DNA of 57,901 bases from an uncultured Erysipelotrichaceae bacterium (GCA_946537255.1 CAMNFS010000006.1:1-57901); one strand, 5' to 3'. Counted from the stretch's first letter, positions 34,249 through 42,951 are shown. Notes: generated by a model from the sequence alone, not told the origin. Program-made: numbers and translations.

Positions 34249-35745
34249 TTATTTCTGTTTCATCCGGATCCCCTCATCCAGATTCCGGTTCAAAGGAATG
34301 TCATAGGACCAGGGAGAAAGCTGTTCAAAGGTCCCTGCGGCCGCAAGCACCTTTTCATCCCGGAATTTCCTTCCGATGATCTGCATCCCGACGGGAAGTC
34401 CGGATGCCGTCAAGCCAGCCGGTACTGAGGCAGCAGGACTGCCGGTGAAATTGGCGAAGAAGGTTTCACAGAAGCCGATCAGGGGCTCCATCTTCTGACC
34501 CATGAAAACCTCCGGTCCCCTGGTGTTTCCATCTGCTGTATTTTTCACAGGCGCGCAGACGGTCACCGGAGAAAGAATCAGATCATAGGTATCAAACGCG
34601 TCTTCCATGGCATCCAGTATTTCCGTGCGCAGATCATTCATTCTTCTGAATTCCATGAACGTTCCGTTCCGGATTTTCTCATTCCAGTAAATGAATTCTT
34701 CGGGCAGCTCATCCCGGTGATCCCTTACCAGATCGAATCCGTTCTGTTTCCAGATCTCCATGTCCGCGGCCGTATCAAAGCAGATGCTTTCACACCAGAA
34801 CTCCGCCAGCTCCATGCCGGAATGGGCAAAATGGAATTCCGCCGGTTCCACAGACGCGCCGGCATCACAAAACCGCATGGCTGCCTTTTTCACAATGGCC
34901 GCAATCTCCGGATCCACCGGAAAGACACCGAAGTCTTCCGTAAAGCCAATCCGCCATCCACTGACGGGCTGCTTCATAAGCTCTGTGAAATCCCGCTTCG
35001 GAAGCCGGACGCTGTTTGGGTCTCTGGAATCAAATCCCGCCATATGATTCAGCATCACCGCGGAATCCTCAACCGTTTTGGTAATTGCCCCGTTGAAGCA
35101 GTAGGGATGCGAGGCACTCCAGGCATCCGGCCGGTTGACGCTTGGAATCGTACCGACGCCTGCCTTGAAGCCAAAGCATCCGCACCAGCTGGATGGAATT
35201 CGGATGGATCCGCCGCCGTCTGATCCTTCCCCGATCAGAATCATGCCATCCGCCACCGCCGCCGCGCTTCCTCCGGAAGACCCGCCGGAATTATATCCAA
35301 CCCTGAACGGGGTTGAAGTCGGACCATACAGTTTATTGTCGGTTGTCCCACGGAAGGCAAAGGCCGGCGCGTTGGTTTTGCCAAGAGCGATTGCCCCGGC
35401 TTTCTCAGCTGCTCTGGTAAATACCGAATCCGCAGGATCCTTCTGAATCAGAGACTTCACACCGCCATGAGAATTCGTCCATCCCTTTTTGGAGGGCAGA
35501 AAATCCTTCAGTGCCACCGGGACGCCAGCCAGCGGACCGCAGTCCTCTCCTCTGGCCAGCCGCTGTTCCAGCTGTTCCGCCCGTCTGGCGGCCTCATCAA
35601 ATTCCGTATAGACAAAGGCATTCAGACTTGGATTGCGTGTCTCAATCCGGTTTCTGAAATACTCCACAACCTGAGCAGGAGAAATCACTCCCTGATTCAC
35701 GAGTCTGCCAAGCTGCGTACCGGAAAGCTTTTCCAGCTCCATCAT
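34249..35745 (-). CDS. Amidase-signature-family hydrolase
   Basis: The 498-residue protein has the amidase-signature core: the catalytic Lys in PVALKDFLPSKKG, YNSGGSSGGSAAAVADGM (about 150-167) and GSDGGGSIRIPSSWCGCFGFKA with the catalytic Ser. Its length is like GatA, but no gatB or gatC is adjacent, so it is probably a free amidase rather than the tRNA amidotransferase subunit. Its ATG overlaps the transporter stop as ATGA. The first two codons are both ATG. Confidence 0.88.
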   Translation of the reverse strand: MMELEKLSGTQLGRLVNQGVISPAQVVEYFRNRIETRNPSLNAFVYTEFDEAARRAEQLEQRLARGEDCGPLAGVPVALKDFLPSKKGWTNSHGGVKSLIQKDPADSVFTRAAEKAGAIALGKTNAPAFAFRGTTDNKLYGPTSTPFRVGYNSGGSSGGSAAAVADGMILIGEGSDGGGSIRIPSSWCGCFGFKAGVGTIPSVNRPDAWSASHPYCFNGAITKTVEDSAVMLNHMAGFDSRDPNSVRLPKRDFTELMKQPVSGWRIGFTEDFGVFPVDPEIAAIVKKAAMRFCDAGASVEPAEFHFAHSGMELAEFWCESICFDTAADMEIWKQNGFDLVRDHRDELPEEFIYWNEKIRNGTFMEFRRMNDLRTEILDAMEDAFDTYDLILSPVTVCAPVKNTADGNTRGPEVFMGQKMEPLIGFCETFFANFTGSPAASVPAGLTASGLPVGMQIIGRKFRDEKVLAAAGTFEQLSPWSYDIPLNRNLDEGIRMKQK

Positions 35746-36491
35746 GCCGGTTTTACCTCAGGGTGAAGGTCCACATAGTTCTTTCCGACCTCATCCTTTT
35801 CCCAGTTCTGTACGATCCTGTAGCCAAGCGGTGAGAAGACTGCCTCAAAGACCAGCTCAATGATCATCGAGGTAAATGAACAGATCAGCACCTGCGGCCA
35901 GGTCCACCCGAAGAAGACATGGGAAACCAGAGCGGAGAATACAAAGTTATCCACAAACTGCCCGGCACACGTGGACAGAAGACTTCTGATGGCAAATCCG
36001 CTGTAACGGCCGTTGTCCGCAGTCTTCCCGATCCGTACATTCAGAAAGGAATTGACCAGCGAGGACACAAACAGAGCGATGGAAGAGCCAGCGACGACAT
36101 ACCAGGCACCGGAGAAGGTCGCGTCTATGCCTTCTGTGATTGCCTGAGCGATATTTGGATCCGAGCTGGAATAAAAGGCAGCCCAGCGTCCCGGTGTCTT
36201 CATCAACAGCGCAAACCCGACCGCGCAGAAAATATTCACTCCCATCGCCAGTACGGAAATCAGATTGGCAGCCCGCTGACCGAACCGTTTACAGATGACA
36301 TCCATGCACAGAAAGGAAATCCACGATACGGAAAGACCGGTATTCAGACAGAACCAGTCCGACCGGTACATCTCCCTTCCCGCAAGCAGATTCATCAGCA
36401 CCACAGACAAAACAAAAGCAGCGATAACCGTGGAGGGAACGCTGCGCAGGAGCACTTTGTACTCCTCAATAATACTTCTCATAAACCGCAT
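35742..36491 (-). CDS. VUT-family (YhhQ/QueT-like) membrane transporter
   Basis: A 249-residue protein with about six helices and VUT-type features: FLCMDVICKRFGQRAANLIS, SSLVNSFLNVRIGK and ALVSHVFFGWTWPQVLICSF. Family members import queuosine precursors or other small compounds. I chose the ATG at 36491 with AGGAG upstream. The leader contains a nested hairpin (CAAGCAG/CTGCTTG with inner TCGG/CCGA, about 36521-36550) but I cannot match it to a preQ1 riboswitch class. Confidence 0.78.
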   Translation of the reverse strand: MRFMRSIIEEYKVLLRSVPSTVIAAFVLSVVLMNLLAGREMYRSDWFCLNTGLSVSWISFLCMDVICKRFGQRAANLISVLAMGVNIFCAVGFALLMKTPGRWAAFYSSSDPNIAQAITEGIDATFSGAWYVVAGSSIALFVSSLVNSFLNVRIGKTADNGRYSGFAIRSLLSTCAGQFVDNFVFSALVSHVFFGWTWPQVLICSFTSMIIELVFEAVFSPLGYRIVQNWEKDEVGKNYVDLHPEVKPA

Positions 36492-36560
36492 AAAAATATC
36501 TCCTTTGGTTTTCATGTTTTACAAGCAGGATATCGGACCCGAACTGCTTGGCCCATCAGT

Positions 36561-36580
36561 GGACGTTTCCATTATACTCA
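36561..36580 (-). promoter_or_regulatory. -10 region of the VUT-amidase unit
   Basis: A TATAAT -10 (in GAGTATAATGG) lies about 80 nt upstream of the transporter start; the -35 is weak. The sequence between it and the Shine-Dalgarno contains the nested hairpin that might be regulatory. Confidence 0.4.
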
Positions 36581-36767
36581 GACGGAAGAAAAAAGCGACT
36601 TTCTCCTGTCTGCTGAGCGGAAATCCAAAGGCATATGTCACTGCGCTTCTTCCTTCTGCTCTCTCAGAAAAAGGTGACTCGTAAAGAGCACCTCACATGC
36701 GGAATGATTCACCTGAAAAGAGAATCGAAAGGATCCGGGATTTCCTGAATCCGTTTTCTTTTTCTGC

Positions 36768-37062
36768 TTAATACCCCCAGGTCATCAGTTTCCATCTGCC
36801 ATGATCCGAACGGGCAAGCCACCATTGATAATCGGTGTATTCATGAGCCGGGGTCCAGGCGCCGGCGGCGTTTTTCGGTGAATGGAAATCCGTACGGAAC
36901 ATCATGCACTGGGTAAAGGTTTCCTGAGCGTCATTCGCCGCTTCCAGCTCATTCATCCATGCGATGTTGGATTCATTGCATGCTTCATCTCCCGCGTAGG
37001 AAATCCGGTCCTTCAGAAGAATGTATTCACGGACGCTGAGTTCAGCGATGACGAGTATCTGT
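36768..37062 (-). pseudogene. C-terminal remnant of a DUF4829-like lipoprotein
   Basis: The minus strand is open from just after a TGA at 37062 to a stop at 36768. It reads like the C-terminal domain of a small extracellular protein (YAGDEACNESNIAWMNELEA, ETFTQCMMFRTDFHS, WWLARSDHGRWKLMTWGY). There is no start with a ribosome binding site, signal peptide or N-terminal half. It resembles, by pattern only, domains that end in a W-K-x-x-x-x-GY motif. I interpret it as a gene fragment. Confidence 0.5.
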
Positions 37063-37120
37063 CATACAATTTTCAGTAATCACCCGTCTGAGTGGATGAT
37101 AAACACCCAATCGGAATCTT

Positions 37121-37164
37121 AAAAAGCGGTCATGGACAGGCGATGCCTGACCTCACCGCTTTTT
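37121..37164. terminator. Long bidirectional terminator
   Basis: A perfect 10-bp stem AAAAAGCGGT/ACCGCTTTTT contains a nested CAGGC/GCCTG hairpin. It terminates the minus-strand gene ending at 37229 and would also stop plus-strand transcription. Confidence 0.85.
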
Positions 37165-37228
37165 CTTTCGGCATATGACGGAAGTCTGGTTTTATCTGTA
37201 CTGCTCATACTGCGCTGCCAACAGGCAG

Positions 37229-38074
37229 TTATTCACTGTTTTTATTTCTGTCCGCGGTTGGAAGCGGTTTGATTCTGGCCCGCATGGCCAGCTGCTCAAG
37301 AGACGGGGGTCTCAGATCAATCTGAAACAGCGCCTTGATCAGCCACAGCAGTACCGCAAAGGTCATGATCGGAATCACGCATGCCGTAATGAGCATCACG
37401 GAGATTGCCTCCACGAAGTTGTTGAGGGAATTCTCAAATTTTCCAAGCACTTCCCTGGTGCCCCCGCTCAGGGTGCTGACCACCTTGTCCCAGAGCGACT
37501 GATCACTCTGTTCCAGGGTGTTTCTGATTTCATCCGCTTCCTTCTTTGTCTGCTCAATGGAAAGCATGACATCCTCATCATAGGTTTTTTCAATGGTTGT
37601 GGAAAGATAGACGGAAGCCGGCACCACCAGAACCAGCGCAATCGCGAAGACACAGAGCTTTTTGGAAAGACTGGAAAACGATGTCCGTTTCAGAAACACT
37701 TCATTGACAGCGGCGATGACACAGGCCGCCGGAATCAGAATCCGAAGTCCAAGCAGTGCCGCCATGGTGATCAGATATTTTTCAAGATGGACCGCCGCAA
37801 GGACAATAATCGAATAGCTGCTGATACTGGCCAGCTGGGTAGCGATCGGAGTGCCGATGTCTCCCGGAATCATGGTAATGGCCACTGAAGCGGAAGTGGA
37901 AGCTCCTGTCAGGGCCAGTACGGTATTGGCCTTGTTATCAAGATAGGTGATAGCATATTTGATATAACTCCACTTCAGATACAGATCATGAATCAGAGTA
38001 AAACTCAGCACCCCCGCAAGGAGTAATACTGCCGCAAGAATCAGGCGGTTTTTATCTTCCAGAATTCGGTTCAT
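37229..38074 (-). CDS. Unknown membrane protein, 281 aa
   Basis: The protein has an N-terminal transmembrane helix (LILAAVLLLAGVLSFTLI) and a paired segment with NTVLALTGASTSASVAITMIPG. Further hydrophobic helices follow, then a coiled-coil-like extracytoplasmic stretch (DVMLSIEQTKKEADEIRNTL). A final pair of helices precedes a basic tail. I do not recognise the family. The ATG at 38074 has AGGAGG 8 nt upstream; a GTG three codons earlier is possible. It is separated by a terminator from the next upstream gene set. Confidence 0.7.
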   Translation of the reverse strand: MNRILEDKNRLILAAVLLLAGVLSFTLIHDLYLKWSYIKYAITYLDNKANTVLALTGASTSASVAITMIPGDIGTPIATQLASISSYSIIVLAAVHLEKYLITMAALLGLRILIPAACVIAAVNEVFLKRTSFSSLSKKLCVFAIALVLVVPASVYLSTTIEKTYDEDVMLSIEQTKKEADEIRNTLEQSDQSLWDKVVSTLSGGTREVLGKFENSLNNFVEAISVMLITACVIPIMTFAVLLWLIKALFQIDLRPPSLEQLAMRARIKPLPTADRNKNSE

Positions 38075-38173
38075 CCATCTCACCTCCTGTCAATCTGATT
38101 TTATCATTCCATGTCTGTTTCTTTTCCCTCAGTTTCAGGGCGGAACACTCAGCGTGTTCTGCGGATGATTTTC

Positions 38174-38201
38174 AAAAAAGGCGATTCTGTTAAGAATCAC
38201 C
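38174..38201 (-). terminator. Terminator downstream of the DUF6765 cluster
   Basis: GGTGATTC/GAATCGCC (8 bp with one GU) is followed by TTTTTT on the minus strand. It ends the transcript coming from the 40.7-38.2 kb cluster and the broken small ORF. Confidence 0.75.
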
Positions 38202-38220
38202 CATGACTGATCTGTCGCTG

Positions 38221-38329
38221 TTACTGTTTTTTTGATTTCTGCCGTACCAGCAGCACGACAGCCAGAATCGCCATTACCGCCAGAAGGAGTAAGCTTTCAA
38301 AAGCTTTACATTCTCATTTTCTGTTTCAT
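38221..38329 (-). pseudogene. Broken small membrane-protein ORF
   Basis: ATG at 38329 with AGGAAAGAAC upstream starts MKQKMRM and then hits TAA. The adjacent frame continues as FESLLLLAVMAILAVVLLVR, then QKSKKQ and a stop at 38221. This looks like a ~35-residue single-helix protein interrupted by a one-base change. It is followed by a proper terminator. Sequencing error cannot be excluded. The rest of 38084-38406 shows only hairpins. Confidence 0.4.
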
Positions 38330-38406
38330 GTTCTTTCCTCGTATTTCACACAGAATACGTTTCGAAACAGGGTGAAACGGGTTTATGAACCTGTCTTTTT
38401 GATGGA

Positions 38407-38991
38407 TTACGGAACCGTTACGATCTGAGTTGTTGTAAAGACACTGACGATCCGCATGATCGCATCATGTACGAGCGTGATGGCAAAGATATAGGAAAGC
38501 ACCATCGGCTGACGCAGATGCGTGAAGCCGTAGACCGCAAGGCTTATGGTCACAATTCCCTGCACCATCTTGAACTGCCAGAACCCGCCCAGCTTCATGA
38601 TATCAAAGGCCTGAAAGAGACTGATCGCCCCGGCGATTACCAGAATGGCAATCAGATAGATCATGATATAGTTCACCGGCACATTGTTCAGCGTCATGGT
38701 ATACAGGGCAAGATCCGTATAGAGAACACCCCGGTACAGCATCCCTCTGCCGCCGGTCATGAATCTCGCCATGGTGAAATAGAAAATAATCAGCCGGATT
38801 CCGTAGATAAGCATCACAATCACGAATACCACCAGAATCAGATAATAGGAAACCACACCCCGTGTGAGCTTTTCCGCCCCGGGGAAATTCAGATGACTGA
38901 AGTCTCTGTCACTGAGAAACAGGATCAGACCGGCAAACAGGATCTCCAGAACAGCAGTCAGGATGTTTTTCAGTTTCTGCCACTGTGTCAT
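38407..38991 (-). CDS. DUF308-like polytopic membrane protein
   Basis: The 194-residue protein is almost all membrane (about five or six helices: AVLEILFAGLILFLSD, YYLILVVFVIVMLIYGIRLIIFY, YIMIYLIAILVIAGAISLFQ, FAITLVHDAIMRIVSVF). The layout resembles DUF308/HdeD-type proteins, like the gene at 42214, but similarity is loose. Its ATG overlaps the DUF6765 gene stop by 4 nt, so it is translationally coupled and likely works with it. Confidence 0.65.
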   Translation of the reverse strand: MTQWQKLKNILTAVLEILFAGLILFLSDRDFSHLNFPGAEKLTRGVVSYYLILVVFVIVMLIYGIRLIIFYFTMARFMTGGRGMLYRGVLYTDLALYTMTLNNVPVNYIMIYLIAILVIAGAISLFQAFDIMKLGGFWQFKMVQGIVTISLAVYGFTHLRQPMVLSYIFAITLVHDAIMRIVSVFTTTQIVTVP

Positions 38992-40127
38992 TTCTGTTCC
39001 TCCTTCTCATACGATGCCGGATCGGAAACACTGATCGCTCTTCCACCCAGCGTATTGCCGGAACGCACCATCTCATTTACGACCATTGCCTTCTGATCCA
39101 GAGCAGCGGTGAAAAATCTTCCCGGGGCACTGGCAAGCAGGGTCTCGGGCGTATCGGCTGAGGACAGATATTCCGTCTCAAACAGTTCCAGACTGAACGG
39201 ACGGATGGTCTTTCCGGAAAGTGTTTCTCCAAGCGCTTCCCAGTCTTTGGAATCGTCGGTCCGCCTTATGGAAAGAATGTTTCTGATCCGATCTTCATAC
39301 GGCCGGATCATTTCCCAGGCATAGGTATCTGTTTCAAAGACATCTGACTCATCATGAAGCTGCTTCATCGCGTAGACCATCTGAGCAAACGCATAAAGAT
39401 AATCATGGGGATTGTCCTTGATGATTTCATCATACCGGTCCCATGACGGAGCGTAGGCATAGCGGATGAAGCTGTAGTCTGGAAGATGTCCGGCCCGGCC
39501 ATGTCCGAGATTCATAATGGAGTTTTCCTCCGCCTGGTAAATACTTCCGGTATAGGCTCTTTTCTCAGGATCTTCTCTGGCAGCGGGATTATGTCCGAAT
39601 ACAACCGGTATCCGGTGAACTCCCTCTCTGTCCTCTCTCAGCTCATAGAAGTTATAGTCCGTATTATTGATCACAAGAGACGGGGTGCCGGCAAAATAGG
39701 TATGCGCCCAGGTATCCGCGAGCACATGCATGGCAATTCCGACCGCCTGAAGCGTATTGCGTCTTCCGGCAATCTGAATGGTCTTCTTCAGCAGATCTCC
39801 ATTGGGTCCGCAGATCAGCCGGAACTTGTTCTTATACCGGCGGGAACCATATGGAACCTCCGCGTACAGATCACGGGGAAGAAAATGAAAAGAGGACCAG
39901 ATACGGGTAATATCCTGCAGACCTGCTGTATCCGTACGGGCGGAGATCAGCTCTGACTGCAGCTGGGTGGTCGCGGCAGAACCCGGACCGCCGATCTTTT
40001 TCAGCCAGGTTCTGGTACAGTGATCCACCAGCTGAGCGCTGTAACAGATATCCTGTGCCTCTTCATGTGTATATCCGGCAATCAAAGCCGCACAGTAGGT
40101 AGCGTAATAATGGAAATCACTGTTCAT
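38988..40127 (-). CDS. DUF6765-family protein
   Basis: The 379-residue protein begins DFHYYATYCAALIAGYTHEE and has SAQLVDHCTRTWL, then AVGIAMHVLADTWAHTYFAG, the conserved His/Asp cluster of DUF6765. The H-x3-D-x2-AH pattern resembles zinc-dependent phospholipase C/S1-P1 nuclease folds, so a metal-dependent hydrolase is plausible (inference). No signal peptide is seen. Both neighbours are overlapping membrane proteins, which may anchor it or act in one envelope complex. Confidence 0.75.
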   Translation of the reverse strand: MNSDFHYYATYCAALIAGYTHEEAQDICYSAQLVDHCTRTWLKKIGGPGSAATTQLQSELISARTDTAGLQDITRIWSSFHFLPRDLYAEVPYGSRRYKNKFRLICGPNGDLLKKTIQIAGRRNTLQAVGIAMHVLADTWAHTYFAGTPSLVINNTDYNFYELREDREGVHRIPVVFGHNPAAREDPEKRAYTGSIYQAEENSIMNLGHGRAGHLPDYSFIRYAYAPSWDRYDEIIKDNPHDYLYAFAQMVYAMKQLHDESDVFETDTYAWEMIRPYEDRIRNILSIRRTDDSKDWEALGETLSGKTIRPFSLELFETEYLSSADTPETLLASAPGRFFTAALDQKAMVVNEMVRSGNTLGGRAISVSDPASYEKEEQK

Positions 40128-40666
40128 ATGCTTTCCTCTGTCTTCAGTTTTTGAGCGAGCCTGCGGCAGTGTATTCCGTTGAACAGAATATCCGCGCTGA
40201 TTCCTGCTGTTGTCACGTCAAGCAGAATGGAAACAACCGGATTCTCCTGAATGCCCGTCACATGAAACAGCGTCAGAATGATACTGATCAGACAGGCAGC
40301 GAAGAAAACAAAGGCAAGCACCAGATAAAACGGCCCGGTTTTCTGCCCGTGCCCTTCCTTCTGTGATCCCCGGTAGATCAGAAAATGAACCAGAAATACA
40401 ACTCCTGTAAGAATCGTCATTGCCTGAAGCATCGCGTACGCTTCATTCAGCTGTGCCGGATTCAGCTGTTCGGTAATCAGCTTTGCCAGATCTTCATTCA
40501 GCATCACGGTAAGATAGGTCTTAATCACCGACCATACTCCGAACCAGAGGAGTGCATTCCCGGCAACCGTCAGATCCTTCCGGTATTTTCTGAGTTCACT
40601 CCACGCTCCGTTTGCAGGATGAAGATCCGATGAGAAAATCTGTTCTGTTTCTGTCATATGTAACAT
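40124..40666 (-). CDS. Unknown membrane protein, 180 aa
   Basis: Four hydrophobic helices (ALLWFGVWSVIKTYLTVML, AMTILTGVVFLVHFLIY, YLVLAFVFFAACLISIILTLF and a final one near ILLDVTTAGISADILF) follow a polar N-terminus. The family is not recognised. AAGGA lies close to the first ATG; another ATG is three codons on. It is the first gene of the three-gene overlapping cluster with DUF6765 and the DUF308-like protein. Confidence 0.68.
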   Translation of the reverse strand: MLHMTETEQIFSSDLHPANGAWSELRKYRKDLTVAGNALLWFGVWSVIKTYLTVMLNEDLAKLITEQLNPAQLNEAYAMLQAMTILTGVVFLVHFLIYRGSQKEGHGQKTGPFYLVLAFVFFAACLISIILTLFHVTGIQENPVVSILLDVTTAGISADILFNGIHCRRLAQKLKTEESI

Positions 40667-40755
40667 TATATCCTTCCCGCAGAGAATCCAGGAAGCGATA
40701 TCCGATTTCTTTACACGTTCTGGCGGTCAGTTCCCGCCGGTTCCTGCTCCATGTG

Positions 40756-40781
40756 AAAAGGCATGCCGCAACTGACATGCC
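40756..40781. terminator. Bidirectional terminator after yegP-like gene
   Basis: GGCATG/CATGCC stem with a 10-nt loop is followed by TTTT on the minus strand and by CGTTTTATT on the plus. It separates the DUF1508 pair from the DUF6765 cluster. Confidence 0.7.
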
Positions 40782-40811
40782 CGTTTTATTCCCACTGTTA
40801 TAAATTCTGAA

Positions 40812-41189
40812 TCAGGCGGATTCCTTCTCTTCGATTTCCGACCACAAGGTATTCACCTTGACGGAGTGAATTCCCTTCATACAGCTGTCCTTGGTGGCAT
40901 AGCCTTCACTGGCCGCGATGATCTCTCCGTTGGAAGCCTTCAGACGGAAACGGTATTCCTTCTTATTATCAAGGAACACTTCAAACTTTGGATTCTTTTC
41001 CACTTCGTAATTCTTTAAGGTCTGATCTTCGATCGGCGCCAGCAGCGCATAGTCGCTTACACTTTCCGCGCCTTTCCGACAGGCCGCTTTTGTGCTGTAA
41101 ACCTCGGATACGGCGATCACCTTGCCATTATCCGCAAGAAGATTGAACGTAAAACCGGTTTTGGCTTCCTTCACTGTAAAACTGCTCAT
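40812..41189 (-). CDS. DUF1508 (YegP-like) two-repeat protein
   Basis: The 125-residue protein has two DUF1508 repeats, each of about 45-50 residues: FTFNLLADNGKVIAVSEVYS-TKAACRKGAESV and YRFRLKASNGEIIAASEGYA-TKDSCMKGIHSV. The small alpha-beta fold is common in bacteria but of unknown role. It follows the Lys/Ala-repeat gene by 15 nt in the same direction and ends at a terminator. Confidence 0.85.
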   Translation of the reverse strand: MSSFTVKEAKTGFTFNLLADNGKVIAVSEVYSTKAACRKGAESVSDYALLAPIEDQTLKNYEVEKNPKFEVFLDNKKEYRFRLKASNGEIIAASEGYATKDSCMKGIHSVKVNTLWSEIEEKESA

Positions 41190-41204
41190 ACTTTCTCCTC
41201 TGTC

Positions 41205-41912
41205 TCACAGATCCCATTTCTTCGCCTTTTTCATGGCCTTCTTCACAGCTTTTTTCACAGCCTTGAGTTCCGCTTTCTTAACCGAAGCCTTCAGGGCTTT
41301 TTTCATCGACTTTTCATCCGTCTTTTCCAGAGCTTTCTTCGCGGCTTTTTTCTCTTTCTTCGATCCGGTCACGGCACTGAGCGCGGCTTCCATCGCGGCA
41401 GTTTCCGCAGCCATCTTCACAGCCTTTTTCAGAGCTTTCTTTACGGCCTTCTTATTCTCCTTTTTTACGGCTTCCTTCATGACTTTCTTCATCGCTTTCT
41501 TCATTCCCTTTTTTTCCTCATGATCCCAAAAAGCTTCGATTTCCAGTGTTTCAAGCAGCTCTGCCTCGGCATCCGCGTCTTCCAGCGCGCCTATTTCCGC
41601 AGCCGCCTTCTCACTTTCTTCATTGTCCGGTTCCATTGCGCCTTCAGGCTCCGGGCCGCTCTCTGTTTCCACGGCCTCTCCGTCATTGGTTTCCGTAACC
41701 GGTTCCGCTGGTTCTTCCTCGTCCTTTCCAGAGGAAAGATCAGGCTGTGAGGAATTCACCGCGTCTGATCCGATTCCGGAAGCCGGTACTGATTCTTCCA
41801 TGGGCGATACCGTCTTTTCGCTTTCTGGAGCTGTAGTTGTTTCGATGCCATTGTCCTGATACATAAATTCTGAGGTCTCCCTTCTGATGATTTCACTGCC
41901 GTGATTCACCAT
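41205..41912 (-). CDS. Acidic/Lys-Ala-repeat protein of unknown function
   Basis: A strongly bipolar 235-residue protein. Residues 1-125 are acidic and low complexity (runs of E, S, P, D). From about 130 to the end it becomes KKA/KKV/KKAxKKA-type repeats (for example KKAVKKALKKAVK and KKAEL-KAVKKAVKKAMKKAKK). The basic half resembles histone H1-like or other lysine-rich nucleic-acid/polyanion-binding tails. No signal peptide is visible. The start is uncertain because no clear ribosome binding site precedes ATG 41912; a TATAAT-like -10 is present at 41995-41990. Such sequences evolve fast, so homology may be undetectable. Confidence 0.6.
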   Translation of the reverse strand: MVNHGSEIIRRETSEFMYQDNGIETTTAPESEKTVSPMEESVPASGIGSDAVNSSQPDLSSGKDEEEPAEPVTETNDGEAVETESGPEPEGAMEPDNEESEKAAAEIGALEDADAEAELLETLEIEAFWDHEEKKGMKKAMKKVMKEAVKKENKKAVKKALKKAVKMAAETAAMEAALSAVTGSKKEKKAAKKALEKTDEKSMKKALKASVKKAELKAVKKAVKKAMKKAKKWDL

Positions 41913-42213
41913 CTGAGGAACAGGTGTTCTTTCTGCCTGGCTGTATGCCGGATATAAGATGATGACCGCGGTCCTTAACTATGTTTTTCATTATAATTCA
42001 GATTGACAGGCAATCACGGAAAATATTCGCAATCTCATGGCATGTCGCAGAGGATCTTTGAAGCATATGGCTGTACCAAACGGGAGTTCTTTCCTGTGCC
42101 CTGCCGGCTCAGTACCTGCATGCATGTTATATTCCGTCCGTGTTTTCTCCCACACACTTTTTTCATACGGTGCTAGAATAGGAAATTGGTAAAAATAAAG
42201 GAAAGGATTGGTT
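41913..42213. other. Divergent intergenic region with two promoters
   Basis: The minus-strand gene has a TATAAT-like -10 at 41995-41990. The plus-strand gene has an extended -10 (TGCTAGAAT, hexamer 42174-42179) with a weak -35. I see no gene or other clear element; a short GACCGCGGTC palindrome is at about 41964-41973. Confidence 0.45.
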
Positions 42214-42897
42214 ATGGTAATTGCTAGTATTATTATCGGAGTGATCTTCATTATCGGCGGTATTTTCTGCATGACGGCCCCGGTGGAAACATTCCTGAGC
42301 ATCATGTCACTTTTCGCGGCAGTGCTGTTTGTCTATGGAATATTCGGTGTGATCCGCTTCTTCCAGAAAAAAGCGCGTGTTCCGGAATTCATCGTCAGTA
42401 TTCTGGCTGCGATTATCGGCTTTGTCTATCTTTTCCGTCCCGGCAATACTCCGGCACCGGGCACAATGATGGGACTGGACCGCACCGTCCTGTTTCTTGT
42501 CGCGGCCTGGTTTCTGATCAAGGGATGTCTCAGTATCTACTATTCCGTCAGAACCCGCTTTGTGAACAGCCGCTGGATCTTTGGATTCCTTACCGGTCTG
42601 ATGAGCGTCATCCTCGGCATCTTCTCGTTTGTCTATCCGAGTATCGCTGCTTCAAGTGTCGGTATTCTTGTGGGTCTCTGGTTTATTGAAGCAGGTATTG
42701 ATTTCATTGCCTTCGGGCTGACTGTCGGATATGTTGAAAACGCGGTCAGGGAAACAGAGAAGGAAATTGACAGCGCGATGAAGAAAGTCAGATCCGCCGC
42801 CGGAAAGTATTCGGAAGAGATTCATTCCCGAACCACTGAAACAGCCGGTTCCGATACGGAGGATGTCACACCGCAGGATCCTGGAAAAACAGAATAA
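42214..42897 (+). CDS. DUF308/HdeD-like membrane protein
   Basis: The 227-residue protein has six hydrophobic helices in three hairpins typical of DUF308: IIIGVIFIIGGIFCMTAPVETF, LFAAVLFVYGIFGVIRFF, VSILAAIIGFVYLFRPG and WIFGFLTGLMSVILGIFSFVYPS. The C-terminal 40 residues are charged. HdeD in enteric bacteria protects against acid. I chose the ATG at 42214; a TTG two codons before is also possible. A good terminator follows. Confidence 0.8.
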   Translation: MVIASIIIGVIFIIGGIFCMTAPVETFLSIMSLFAAVLFVYGIFGVIRFFQKKARVPEFIVSILAAIIGFVYLFRPGNTPAPGTMMGLDRTVLFLVAAWFLIKGCLSIYYSVRTRFVNSRWIFGFLTGLMSVILGIFSFVYPSIAASSVGILVGLWFIEAGIDFIAFGLTVGYVENAVRETEKEIDSAMKKVRSAAGKYSEEIHSRTTETAGSDTEDVTPQDPGKTE

Positions 42898-42914
42898 GCA
42901 CAGACTCTGCATAT

Positions 42915-42943
42915 GATCGGCTCTGTTTGAGCTGATCTTTTTT
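42915..42943 (+). terminator. Terminator of the DUF308 gene
   Basis: GATCGGCTC/GAGCTGATC (9 bp, one GU) is followed by TTTTTT, 17 nt beyond the stop. Confidence 0.85.
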
Positions 42944-42951
42944 ATTACAGA

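Noticed and set aside
41991..42305. Minus-strand ORF overlapping the DUF308 start
   Set aside because: It crosses the divergent promoter region and the 5' end of a clear membrane protein; no signal for translation.
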